Assembly: GCA_050084985.1 (NCBI GenBank)
Contig: JBITNC010000001.1
Span: 155,496,001-155,560,000 of the forward strand
DNA from: Nageia nagi
Taxonomy: Eukaryota > Pinophyta
Direction of reading: 5' to 3'
Length of the DNA: 64,000 nucleotides
Positions 43,780 through 54,480 of this stretch are shown piece by piece. Numbering within the stretch: the first letter of the stretch is position 1; the number at the start of each line of letters is the position of its first letter. Made by a program: the position numbers and the translations under genes. The notes beneath the pieces are model-generated. The model was given only the letters and a program-made list of their open reading frames with translations. It was not told the DNA's origin and did not search any database.

Positions 43780-44514
43780 TGTAAGTGAGTTGACCACTAG
43801 TTCTATGAGACATACAAGATTTTAATCGAATCGAGTTGACCACAAGGCCTTTAAAATTTATTGATTACCATATTATAATATATTAATTAACTAGCTTAGA
43901 TATTTTAAAAATATATTTATAAAATGTTGAGAGATATCAATATCAAGGTGCTTATCTTAAATAGTCTTATATATTACATAAATATTATTAAATGATTGTA
44001 TTAAAAATTATAAAGAAATATGCAATAAACATGATCACACAAAGATATTATTTATAAAAAATATCATTTAACAACAATTAATAATGAGAAAAAAATTATA
44101 GACTAATTTCGACCATCCATTTATACAAATGTTATAGTTATGGATTAATTTCAACCATTGGATTAATCTTAAACTTACACAGAAGTGAAAAATGAATTCT
44201 CTATCTTCCCCTTTATTTTCCATCATAGAACGTCTTTTGTGTAATTATATTGTAATAAAGCAGATATGTTATTTCATGAAGATAAAATTAATTTATATTT
44301 CATGTAAATTTGATTGTGGTTAAGAGTGTTAGATATACATGTTTATGTATATTGAGATTTAAATTTGAATACTTAAGTTTTATTGAAATTATATAAAATG
44401 AATATAATCATTTCATGTTATATGGTTTACACGTAATGAACTTGCATGCATAGTTAGTTATTAGTATCATATCATCATCATTATTATCTTTAACATATTT
44501 TATATTTTGGTATT
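43780..44514. other. AT-rich spacer between two LTR elements
   Basis: About 735 bp of AT-rich DNA with no gene, no LTR ends and no repeat that I can pair. Confidence 0.6.
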
Positions 44515-44519
44515 ATTAG

Positions 44520-45634
44520 TGTGTACATTGAATTGTGCACCTAAAACGCAATTTAGCCAGATAAATCATTCAACACAATAAATCAGAACACATTCAATAT
44601 TACACATCATTAATAATGTAGATATTATATCCAAAAAGATTTTAATGAAATTTAATACAATAAGAGACTGTTATCGATCTGTATGAATCGGTATCGATTT
44701 ATTATGAATCGATAGCGATCATTTGGATCGGCCACGATCTAAGCAGGGATCGTTAGCGATCAAGGGTCTCCCACTATTCTTGTGCTTGTTGTAAACTTTC
44801 AGCTTTTGTCATCGATCTGAGGAATCACCGTCGATCGATCTCTGAATCGTCAACAATTTATGGCGTTATAGTGAACTTTTCATAGAGTTTTGAAATATTT
44901 GTATCTCTTCTGGTTGTTCTCCTTCACGCTCGCTTCTATCATTTTGTTCTTGTATTGACCCTACACACAGAAAACAAATAAAACATCAAAGCGTACCTGC
45001 TAATACATATAGATCAGAAGTAAACAACATAATATTAAAATATACCAGATGGTAGATTCGCTATTGATCAAGCATCAAACCTTTGCTTACAAACTTCTGG
45101 TTTAATTTCTACAGAGCTTCGCTATAGTAAATTCGGGTCTCTTTGTTCACATACAGAGCTTGTATTTATAAGCTCAAAAGTTTGTTATTAATTTGTTTTG
45201 CCGTTCAAAAGATTCCAGGTAACCTTCCGTGTGAAATCTTGAGGTGTTATTATCTCAACTCCACGTCCATAACTCTAAACTGTGCGTACTAGGCTATTCT
45301 GGGCTTAGATTTGTCAATTTTTGAATTATTTAGGGATCGTCAACAATCCTAGAGGATCGTCAATGATCGTGACAGGTCGTTAACGATTTTTTAGTAAATT
45401 TTATGTTAATATTGGAATGATCACCCAACAGTCATTTTTTAATGAAAAGAGGTCGTATGACCACCTGTTTTGCATCTACTCGCAAAGATCTATCCAATAA
45501 TAGAATTTTAAAGCTTGATTGAAGCTTATATAAGGAGTTATAATCATTTTAATGTGATATATGTTAAAAAGATATTTATTTTATTTATTTATATGTTGTT
45601 AAACTAAATGTAGGGTTTATTTTGAGTGTCTACA
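44520..45634 (-). repeat. 3' LTR of the 19-kb Tat element
   Basis: On the minus strand TGTAGACACTC...CAATGTACACA. It contains two clusters of GATCGT-type quasi-palindromes (44661-44858 and 45335-45392). Confidence 0.93.
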
Positions 45635-45649
45635 TTTTGCCCCTTTTTT
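45635..45649 (-). other. Polypurine tract of the 19-kb Tat element
   Basis: On the minus strand AAAAAAGGGGCAAAA directly before the LTR start TGTAGACAC. It fixes the minus strand as the coding strand. Confidence 0.88.
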
Positions 45650-46692
45650 GAATTATCAACCGAGGATGAGGTTGATAATTTCAAAAAATATATAATGAGA
45701 AGACTTGTTGTTTGATCATATTTTGCCACTTTTCCATGATATAAATTTTGACTCAATTTCTCAAATGAATCAAAATTTTAATTTATCAAATTATGATAAA
45801 ATGTGTTTTCCTTTAACATTTGATATAGTTTTGAAAATAAATATGAATATACTTCAGAAGTGACTATTTTCGGTATGAGGATGTATTGAGCTTGTGTGAC
45901 AGTTGCATGACATTTCTGTTATGTCATTTTGCATGTCTAAGCACACCTATACCATATAAGTTTTCTTTAGTATATGAATTTTAATGGTGTTGTCCTTTAT
46001 CCCGACAACGAGGTTTCAAGATGATCTTTTACATCCTGTGCTTGTTTTGTCGTCTGAGCTCAAACTTAGTTTGATCTACTTTTCATATTTGACTTAGTCA
46101 GGGATCATCAACGATCTTCCCAAGATCATTGACAATCATAAAGTAATCGTCGTCGATTGGTATAGTAAAAATACTATCTTTATAATAGTATATTTTGCTA
46201 AAAATATCTTAGTTTCTTATGTTTAGACACGTTTTGATGGCAATTTTAATTATTTTACCCTAGTAAGTTTACTTAATACTAGTCCTTCATGTGCCGATGT
46301 ATTTGGCAGTCATGTGACATTGGAGCATTCTTCTAGGCGAAAAATAATGTAATTTATATTTTGTTCACTTTCATCTTAGTGAACGAAGCTTTTAATTGTG
46401 TCTATACACAAATAAATTTTTGAATATTTAAAGAAAATATACTTCATATTATGCATTTTCATATGAATGTGAAATCATTGATGATTAGTAGAAATCATTG
46501 ACGATCAGTTTAATGATCGTCGACGATCATAATGAAATCGTTGACGATCATGTGACGATCACCGATGATCCCCGATGCGAGGGTTTAAAAGAAAACAATT
46601 TTACTTTTCACTTTTACTTTTCATTTGCTTTTTCGCTTTTATCTTTTCTTACCTATCATTTTCATCTCTTTACCAAATTTTTAGCAACTCAG
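45650..46692 (+). promoter_or_regulatory. Upstream region of the antisense PMD gene
   Basis: About 1 kb with no pol coding. It contains GATC quasi-palindromes at 46103-46116, 46124-46137 and 46145-46158, then four more in 46480-46549, one of them the perfect palindrome GATCGTCGACGATC (46515-46528). Because it immediately precedes the PMD start codon it is the candidate promoter of that gene; this is inference. Confidence 0.4.
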
Positions 46693-49199
46693 ATGGTGCC
46701 ACGCAAGAGGATTTTGAAAAAAGGCAAATCAATCTCTAAAGAGGTATTTTACCCATCCATTTCTTTGTTTTATTTTATGGTTTTTCTTCTCTTTTTTTTT
46801 TTTGGAATTAGGTTAATATTGATAGTTAAAAATGTTTATCTAGATTTTATCAGGACGTAAGTTGTATTAGCATAAGGTTTTAGGGTTTTTATGTTTGTAT
46901 GTGTAATCTTAAAACCCTAGCCGAGGGTTTATGCCTTAGCTTTGGTTTTTATGGAGTCATTGGTGATTTTAATGATCGCCAATGATCTCCTCAGAATCAT
47001 CGCCGATTTGATGATCAGCAACGATCTCTTAAAAGTTATCGTCGATTGCTTAACACGATCGATGGCGATCATATTTACATTTTTTTTTTTAGATTAATCA
47101 ACTTAAATATTTTGATATGTTGTGTTTTAAAAATATTATATACTAAATTTTTATGTCTATTCTTTTAGGTTTCAGAAGTTTTTACTTCTAGGGGTCATTA
47201 CCCTCAGATTCTCCATGACCTTAGTGGTCAAGTACCTGACACAGATCACGCTTTCCTTCGTGATGTTGGTTTTGGAGCGGCCCCCTATATGGGTCGTATC
47301 TAAAAGGACCTAGCAGTTTTAGCTGCACTTTTTGAGAGATAGGATCCAATGATTAATACTTTCCAGCTCCCTACTGGTCCTCTCACTATCATAGTGGAGG
47401 ACATTCATAGCATTTTGAGACTTCCAGTCTGAGGCATGAATATTGTTCTTCTTCAGACTAGAGAGGAGGCTCGACCATTGGTGAGTAAGCTTTTTGGGGA
47501 GGATGCAGTTGAGGAGTTGATGGTGCAAATTCAAGTAGGAGGCTTGATGTATTACCAGTTTTGGTAAGGATTATCAGAGGAGGAGCATCCTGCATATCTT
47601 CACGTTACTTATCTTATGGGATGTATCAAGTGTTATGGTGCACCAGATGCTGGTGGTGGGAGATTTCCTTGGGTTCTGATGGGTGTACTCCATTAGATGA
47701 TTACTTTGAGGATCACTTTTACCTGGGCCCCTTCATTATTAGCCCTTATTTATAGGGAGCTTTATTTATTGGTGTGGACTCCTAGAGCTACAGTTGTTAC
47801 ATCACTTATTTTACAGGCTTGGGCATATGAGCATATTTATCCTTGCTAGCCTTTAGGATTACCTGATCCTACATATACTACTTGTAGATATACATCAGGT
47901 ATTCGATGTTGGAGTCATTTACTAGCTATTCCATGCAGGGATGGCGTTCGAAGAGATGTTGCTTTTTACAAGCAGCTATTGAGCAGTTTGGTTCCTGGTT
48001 AGATTCAGTGCAGGATTGGTTTGCAGATTACCGATTTTGTTGAGACCAGTTTTCATTTGTATGGGACTAGACAGGTGCTATTTTTATAGGGTCTACGAGC
48101 AGGTATCATAGAATATTTTCATTATGATTGGTTTCATCGATAGTTTGGCCTTTCTCAGGACATTCCACCTCCACCCCTTCGATATCTTCATCCGGGGGAT
48201 GCTCCTGTATCAGGTGTTTCTTTATTAACTTATTCACCTATGGTTCTCAAAGCTAGTGAGGATATCCTAGATGAGGATATGCCTATGGATGATGTGGGGA
48301 CTTCAGAGGCTTTTGCATCATGGTGGGCTACTGAGCTGGCAGAGTTTTTTGGGAGTGAGGTGACCAGTGAGCATCCTACTCAGAGAGCTCAGGTGGATAC
48401 AGCTCTAGAGATAATGATTGAGGAGCCTGCTGGTACTGCTGGTGGTGATGATTTTACTATGGAGGATTTTGAGGGTCTTGATGTTGAGGGTGCAGCTAGA
48501 GAGATGCCAGAGACTGAGGAGGTTAGGTTTTAGCAGCCTGAGATTCCTACTCAGACTACTTTTAAGCATGGGGAGTCCAGTGGGAGGAGTGCTGCTTCTT
48601 ATGAGGCTGAGATCATAGAGCTTCAGTATGTGATTGAGGAGCTTCACACTCTTTAGGATGCTTCTACCTTGGAGTTAGCCAGTTTGAGAGGAGACATTGC
48701 TTCCATGAGGACTGAGATGATAGCTCTCAGATGTTTAGACAACGTTCGTGTGAGATATAGATCAGAGCAAGATACTCTTTGTCGATCTCTGATGGATGCT
48801 AATGCTCATATTACTGAGTTATCTAGTGGGGTTGTAGATTCGAGTGTCAGTACTCCACTTCCTTCTATAGATGAGCATGCAGATTAGTTAAGAGAGAGAG
48901 ATTACTATCGTAGGGCTGTGGAGCTTTGGTTACTTGGTTTCCTGAGATATTCTTCAAATGGTCCTAGTTCACCTCCTAGACCAGCACCAGGGTTTCCTTG
49001 TTCGCCAGTTTCAGGTGGCTTGGGTCATTCTAGGAGTCGAGGCCAGCATGCAGCATCAATTTCTCGATCTCAGTCTACTACTAGGGGTGTATCTCCTAGG
49101 ACATATGCTATAGGTTTGAGATCTATTATTTGGGATGAGGGTTCTTCAGATCATCCTGGCGATCCTCATGATGATGTTGTATCTACTGAAGGACATTGA
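46693..49199 (+). pseudogene. Plant mobile domain (PMD) gene, antisense within the Tat element
   Basis: Exon 1 (46693-46743) encodes a basic start, MVPRKRILKKGKSISKE, resembling a nuclear signal. An intron with GTATTT donor and TTTTAG acceptor spans 46744-47168. Exon 2 carries the PMD fold known from Arabidopsis MAIN/MAIL1 proteins and from transposons: HAFLRDVGFGAAPYMGRI, NTFQLPTGPLTIIVEDIHSI, TFTWAPSLLALIYRELYLL, LILQAWAYEHIYP. A long acidic tail follows, then a likely coiled coil (ELASLRGDIASMRTEMIALR) and a Ser/Pro/Arg-rich end. All of exon 2 lies in one frame to TGA 49197, with twelve in-frame stops (nine TAG, two TAA, one TGA) and no frameshift. The role of PMD proteins in elements is not established; some host members affect silencing and genome stability. 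Confidence 0.82.
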
Positions 49200-49802
49200 T
49201 ATTCTATTTTTGATGATATATATATAATGTACCTTTTATTCTTTATTATTGTGGCTAACATTGCTATGATGATTATGAGATTATAGTTTCTTGATGTACT
49301 ACTTAGATTATTTTTATTGTTTTGATGGATAGACTGATCATATGTTATGGTATTTCTATGATTCTTGATGCATGGTTTTACATTTTATACATGGATTTAT
49401 GATAAAAATAGGTATGATGTGATGTTATGTAGATTATAATAAACATAATTGTCTTTTAGTTATTTGATGATGAATAGATGTTGATGATAAATGTAATTTT
49501 CAGAATGTATGATACATAGATATAATTGTGAACTATATGATGTATAATTTTGAGGATACTTTTTATAATTGATAAAATATACAACATATATCAACAAATT
49601 AATTTGATGATATTACTAATCTCATAATTAATTTAATAATAAGTATGATTATCATTGCTATAAAATCTAATTTATAATTTTAATAAGTTAAGTTACTTTA
49701 AGTTATTGATAACATAGTTGTTTGAATAACTGATTGATTATAAATTGTAGATAATCAACCTATTAATTAATTCAATAATTAATAACATATTTTTTGAATA
49801 TT

Positions 49803-50232
49803 TTTGCGGAATCAAATGCATCATTTTCCGCACTTGGCAATTTTACAATAAAACACTCCACACAACAAACTATACATGAATATCAACTATGTCTTGGTTT
49901 ATTGTATTTTTTACGGAATCAGAGCTCATCATCTTCCGCACTTGGCAATTTTCTACAATAAACCACTTGACATGACAAAATAGTGATTTATGGGTGCATA
50001 TGAATATTAACTTTATCTTGGTCAGGGGAATAATAAATAATCATTCTTATCCTTTCCAAAGAAAAGCAATTTTAATAATGTCCAAAGGTAATGGATAATA
50101 GTAAAAATGGCTTGACATGACACACTAGTGACTTTATGGGTGTATACGAACATTAACTTTATCTTGGTTAGGAGAACAATAAATAATCATTCTTATCCTT
50201 TCCAAAGAAAAGCAATTTTAATAATGTTCAAT
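49803..50232. repeat. Two overlapping sets of tandem duplications
   Basis: A CGGAATCA...TTCCGCACTTGGCAATTTT block occurs at about 49803 and 49914. A second block, ending in ATAATCATTCTTATCC, then TTTCCAAAGAAAAGCAATTT, occurs at about 49968-50095 and 50111-50232 (period about 143 bp). In the first set CGGAA and TTCCG pair across a 15-17 base loop in both copies. Confidence 0.85.
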
Positions 50233-50600
50233 GGTGATGCTATTATCAAGAGGAATGGGTTTGACAAAATGACACGAATGATTTTAAACACAAACAAAGT
50301 ATAAATTATGACAAAAGATTAGGTGATTTTAGATTAACGACCAAGTTATTATAACATCTACCTTATCTTTCTTTATCTTAAGATTTAACAACCTAAGATG
50401 ATATCAAACAATATTGTTATATGTTGATAAGAAAATCTATAAACTCTAGTGTGTGCAGTGAGATTCATTTCCCTTCTTAGATCATTTGAGATGAAATATC
50501 TTAGAGATATTAATAAGCTAGCCTATCCATATGAAACGTATAGAGGTCCATAGGAAAGAAGGTCGCTAACCAAAATGGACATATCGCCACTCGTAAGGTA

Positions 50601-50707
50601 TGCCCCATTGCTAGACAGGCGTCCATAGCCCCGATGAGGATTAACCCCTCGATCCCGTTACAACCTTGCTCTACTGCCAGTCAGGCGTCCATAGCCCCGG
50701 TAGAGGA
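50601..50707. repeat. Two GC-rich hairpins sharing an invariant 18-base core
   Basis: CAGGCGTCCATAGCCCCG occurs at 50616-50633 and 50682-50699. The flanks differ but pair in each copy: CCCCATTG with CGATGAGG (one mismatch, one wobble) and CTCTACTG with CGGTAGAG (one wobble). The block is far more GC-rich than its surroundings. Confidence 0.85.
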
Positions 50708-50717
50708 TATTGTAATC

Positions 50718-50737
50718 ACCCAAGAATCATTGTAACG

Positions 50738-50802
<65 letters not shown>

Positions 50803-50829
50803 TTTTTAACTATCAAATGATTCTTGGGT
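50718..50829. repeat. Inverted repeat flanking an AT/TTA microsatellite
   Basis: ACCCAAGAATCATT (50718-50731) and its exact reverse complement AATGATTCTTGGGT (50816-50829) surround (TA)13 (50741-50767) and (TTA)n (50776-50800). Confidence 0.9.
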
Positions 50830-51189
50830 TCGAGATGGAGCGAATAATAGGATAGACACATAACTTTCACTCTTAATATCTCTTAGAATGATTTCATTCA
50901 AATTCTCTTCGAATTTTTAATGTCGTAAATGTTTGGAGTTTATGGATTTTCCTTCAAACACAAACTTTATGTTTTTCTATCATCTATGGTATATTATTTC
51001 TTTATGAAAGAAAGGACAAGGTGAATGTAGTGATAACAATGAGATTATTCTAAAATGACCTTTTCACACATTACACATTTATTGAATAACCACTTTTACG
51101 ATGACATGCAACATATATTCACATCATACAGGGGTAGGGCACCCAATTGCCAAGTGACCTCTAGATGTTTCCATCTAGGTATATTTTAT

Positions 51190-51345
51190 AATTTTTATGT
51201 GTTTTATGATTTTTCAAATTTTTAGGATTTTATGATTTTTCTATTTTTCTATTTTTTTAAGATTTTATGATTTTCCTATTTTTTTTAGGATTTTATGATT
51301 TTTCTATTTTTTAGGATTTTATCATTTTTTCTAGGGAATCTATTC
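51190..51345. repeat. T-rich minisatellite
   Basis: Four to five imperfect copies of a 25-32 bp unit, consensus near AGGATTTTATGATTTTTCTATTTT. Confidence 0.85.
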
Positions 51346-51359
51346 ATGACGCGTTCAAA

Positions 51360-52541
51360 TCATGTTTGAACTGCATCAGGATTAAATGAACAATGTGTCG
51401 AACTAAACAAAAAACTAAAATCTAATACCACTTGATTATGATAAATTTCTGGAACACAATAATCTAAGTGTTCGGATGTCACGGTTTGTGTGATTGAGAT
51501 GAATCGTTCTCGATATCTTAAAGTCAAGTTATGAGTACAATTGACTATTATTTTGGGCTTTTCTATAGGCCACAGAAGATAGAAATATATCATTAAATCA
51601 TATTCTGATTTAGGGGAACACCATAACTCAAAGGCACTGATACAAACGATAACTTGATACCCATTTATTTTGACATCCCAACCGTAAGATTCACATGTAT
51701 CGTAGAATGTCAAGGCCAATTTTTGTTGTATTTCTGTAGGCATGAAAAAGATATTTGAGTACAAAGGAGTAGGAGCGTTACGAATAACTTTCATAAAGAT
51801 ATCTTTGTCATACCTATTTTCGAACCTTGGAAGATAACTTCCATTATTTCGTACTCTACGTTCTTTTGACAGTTTTTTGATAATCTCATTTCTAACCCTT
51901 ATTTGATTCATCGTTGTAAGTTTGGTAATATGACAAGCTTGCCTTTTCTCTAACTTTCTTTTCCAAATTGTGTGTCGCATTTGCATGCGAGAACATCTGT
52001 GAATTTGCCTATAGTATTGTTGTGATGTTCTAGGAGGAAAAGCCACGAAAGTATTCGAAAAATCATAAATCACCCTTTTATGAGGTAAATAATGTAAAAT
52101 TTCATCCATCCATTCTAGGCTTTTGCTTAATTATTTAACGCATTTCAGCCTAGCTAAAAAGAGTGAATACTCAGTTAATTGACAATTTATGACAATCTTC
52201 GGTATTCCATAAGGCCATTGTAGGCAGAAAGCCGTTATTCTTTGTGATATTCTTTCCATATGGGTGAAATAGATTTGTGGATCTAAAATAATGCTTACTT
52301 CGTATCCACACAAAGTGACTTTCTAATCATTATTTCTACCACAAAACATATGATATGTTCTTTCATATTGTTCATCAATAGTCAATTGTAAATAATTTAA
52401 GAGATTAAGATCAAATCCATGTTTTAAATATGTCAATGCTAAATCACCTGGATATCTTGGTGGTGGAAATCGTACTTGTGGTGGCATTATGCTACCTTCA
52501 GCAGATTCCTTTGCCAGATTCATCCTTTCTATTTTAATCAT
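51360..52541 (-). pseudogene. Extra sense ORF downstream of integrase, unknown family
   Basis: It starts at ATG 52541-52539 and runs in one frame to 51360, about 394 codons with two in-frame stops (TAG near 52324, TAA near 52130), each one C-to-T change from a Gln codon. The N-terminus reads PPQVRFPPPRYPGDLAL. The middle is basic (KRKLEKRQACHITKL; KLSKERRVRNNG). A module appears twice: GYEVSIIL ... CLQWPYGIPKIVINCQ, and GYQVIVCI ... YLLWPIEKPKIIVNCT, about 200 residues apart. I know no family with this pattern and see no transmembrane helix or viral envelope feature. It is separated from integrase by about 100 bp and is in a different frame, so it needs its own translation start or a spliced message. 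Confidence 0.7.
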
Positions 52542-52649
52542 TAACACTTGACAAATATTAATACTTTTATTTATTTATTAATTTAAAATAAAATAAAACG
52601 AACGAAAGCTAATGTACACACATTTTTTTTTTATATATAGAAGGGTCGA

Positions 52650-53890
52650 AGATGCATGATATTTATAGGTTCACGCTCTTCATTTCCTTCTAAATCTGAT
52701 AAATGATAAGTTCCTCTACTAAATTTTTTCTTAATGATATATGGTCCTAACCAATTCGGGGCAAACTTATCTCTAAGCTGTCATTCTATTCGTGAAGTTT
52801 ATTGATTTTCTTTTAAAACCAAATCATCTATTTTGAATTCACGAATTCGAGCCCTTTTATCAAAAGCTCATTTTATCCTCTTCTGATAAACACGCATATG
52901 CTCTAAAGCATTAATACATTTTTCATCTAAAAGTAACAATTGATCTAAGCGAGTCTGTCTTGCTTCTTCGTCGAAATCTTGCTCACTCAGATTTACTCTA
53001 AGGGATGGTATCTCAAGTTCTATGGGTAGGATGGCTTCTGTTCTGTATACTAAAGAGAATGGTGTTGCCCCAATAGGAGTGTGTACACTAGTACGATAAG
53101 CCCATAAAGCTTTTGGTATTTGAATATGCCAATCTCTATGAGAATCATTTATTATTTTTGCTAAGATGTTCTGAATAGTTTTATTAGTAGCCTCTACCTG
53201 TCCATTGCCTTGTGGATAATATGGAGTAGAAAAACTTTGTTTAATTTTATATTTATCACATATTTGTTTTACATCCTTATTTTTAAATTTTTTTCCATTA
53301 TCCATGATTAATTGGTTGGGTATACCAAATCTACATATAATATAGTTTTCTATAAAATTTGCGATTCGTGAACCAACGGTGGAAGTCATGGGAATAGCCT
53401 CTACCCATTTAGTAAAATATTCAGTTGCTGTAATGATGAACTTGTGTCCACCAGAAGATATAGGTGTAATTTGTCCTATTAAATCTAATGCCCATTTAGA
53501 GAATGGCCAAAGTGATTGTATAGGATGTAGTTCTTGAGATGGTTGTGAAAATAAATGAGCATATTGTTGACATTTAAAACATTTTTTAACATACTCACAA
53601 TAATCTTTTTCCATAGTCGGCCAATAATACCCCATTCGTATTAATCATTTTACAATTGCAACACCATTAAAATGTTCTCTGCATGTTCCATCATGGGCGG
53701 AGGATATAGCCTTTTTAACATCATTCCATTCAAGACATCTGAGTAAAATACCATTAAAATCTCGTCGATGCAAGATATCCCCTATCAAACAATATTTAGT
53801 TGCTTTGATTTTAAAAGCTCGTCGTGATGATTTATTAAGGTTTATAGGAAGATTTCCAAATTTTAAAAAATCCATCAATTCTTTGTACCA
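52650..53890 (-). pseudogene. Integrase of the 19-kb Tat element
   Basis: Zinc-finger region HDGTCREHFNGVAIVK, then GYYWPTMEKDYCEYVKKCFK with CxxC; catalytic core with all three acidic residues kept: Asp in WALDLIGQ, Asp in LIMDNGKKF, Glu in GQVEATNK, with exactly 35 residues between the last two (DD35E). The C-terminal part reads WLGPYIIKKKFSRGTYHLSD. No chromodomain is seen, as expected for Tat elements. In-frame stops at 53643, near 52866 and further down replace Arg or Gln codons. It would insert the DNA copy into the genome. Confidence 0.9.
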
Positions 53891-54480
53891 ATTATCTTTA
53901 TCAGTTATGTCTATATTTAATACACTATTTTCTTCATCTTCCCATTGTAACGATGATTGAGACAATTGAATTATTTCAACTTGAATTGAAGAATTTTTAG
54001 AATCTTCTGGGATAAGAGATCTAATAGAAGCCATAGCATCTGCAAATCTATTAGATGATCTTGGTGCCGCTTCTATACTAAATTGGTCAAAAGATTTTAA
54101 TAATTTCTCAACTAATGCTTTATCCTTTTGAAGTAAAGGCTCTTTACATTGATAGATTCCTTTCACTTGATTTACGATGAGTAAAGAATCTTCAATAATC
54201 TTAATTCTTTTAAGTTTTAATTTAATAGCAGTTCTTATTGCTAATATCAAAGCTTCGTATTCCGCATTATTATTAGTACAAGGAAATTTTAGTTTAAATG
54301 AATATGGTATAGGGATACCTTACGGTGTTATAAATACAACACCTGCTCCACCACCTTGTTCACATCGAGAACCATCAAAGTGTATTGTCATATCCCAATC
54401 ATCTTCAGGTTCTATAGGTATTTCAATTTCATCTAATTGAAACACTCCATCATCGGGTAATTCAATGACAAGGGGTTTAT
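53891..54480 (-). pseudogene. Second, archaeal-type RNase H (RVT_3) of the Tat element
   Basis: Residues read IHFDGSRCEQGGGAGVVF, NNNAEYEALILAIRTAIKL, IEDSLLIVNQVKG and RFADAMASI, keeping the Asp-Glu-Asp-Asp set. A second RNase H after the first is the hallmark of the Tat/Ogre lineage. One stop (TAA) near 54320 replaces a Gln codon. Confidence 0.88.

Larger units (their letters stand above)
49200..51359. other. Non-coding, repeat-bearing region between the two extra ORFs
   Basis: AT-rich and without a recognisable gene. It holds a ~143-bp tandem duplication, paired GC-rich hairpins, an inverted repeat around an AT/TTA microsatellite and a 25-30 bp T-rich minisatellite, each listed separately. 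Its position corresponds to the variable 3' region of Tat elements. Confidence 0.75.

Noticed and set aside
47301-48887. Reassigned stop codons (TAG/TAA read as Gln) in the PMD gene
   Set aside because: Plant nuclear genes use the standard code, one of the stops is TGA, and the same C-to-T pattern also hits Arg codons in gag-pol. Deamination explains it better.
51360-52541. Envelope-like protein in the extra sense ORF
   Set aside because: No signal peptide, no membrane anchor and no cleavage motif are visible, so the position after integrase alone does not support it.
53643-54250. Separate small ORFs at 53645-54250, 54521-55102 and 55196-56416 as individual genes
   Set aside because: They share one frame and are pieces of one gag-pol reading frame split by substitution-type stop codons.
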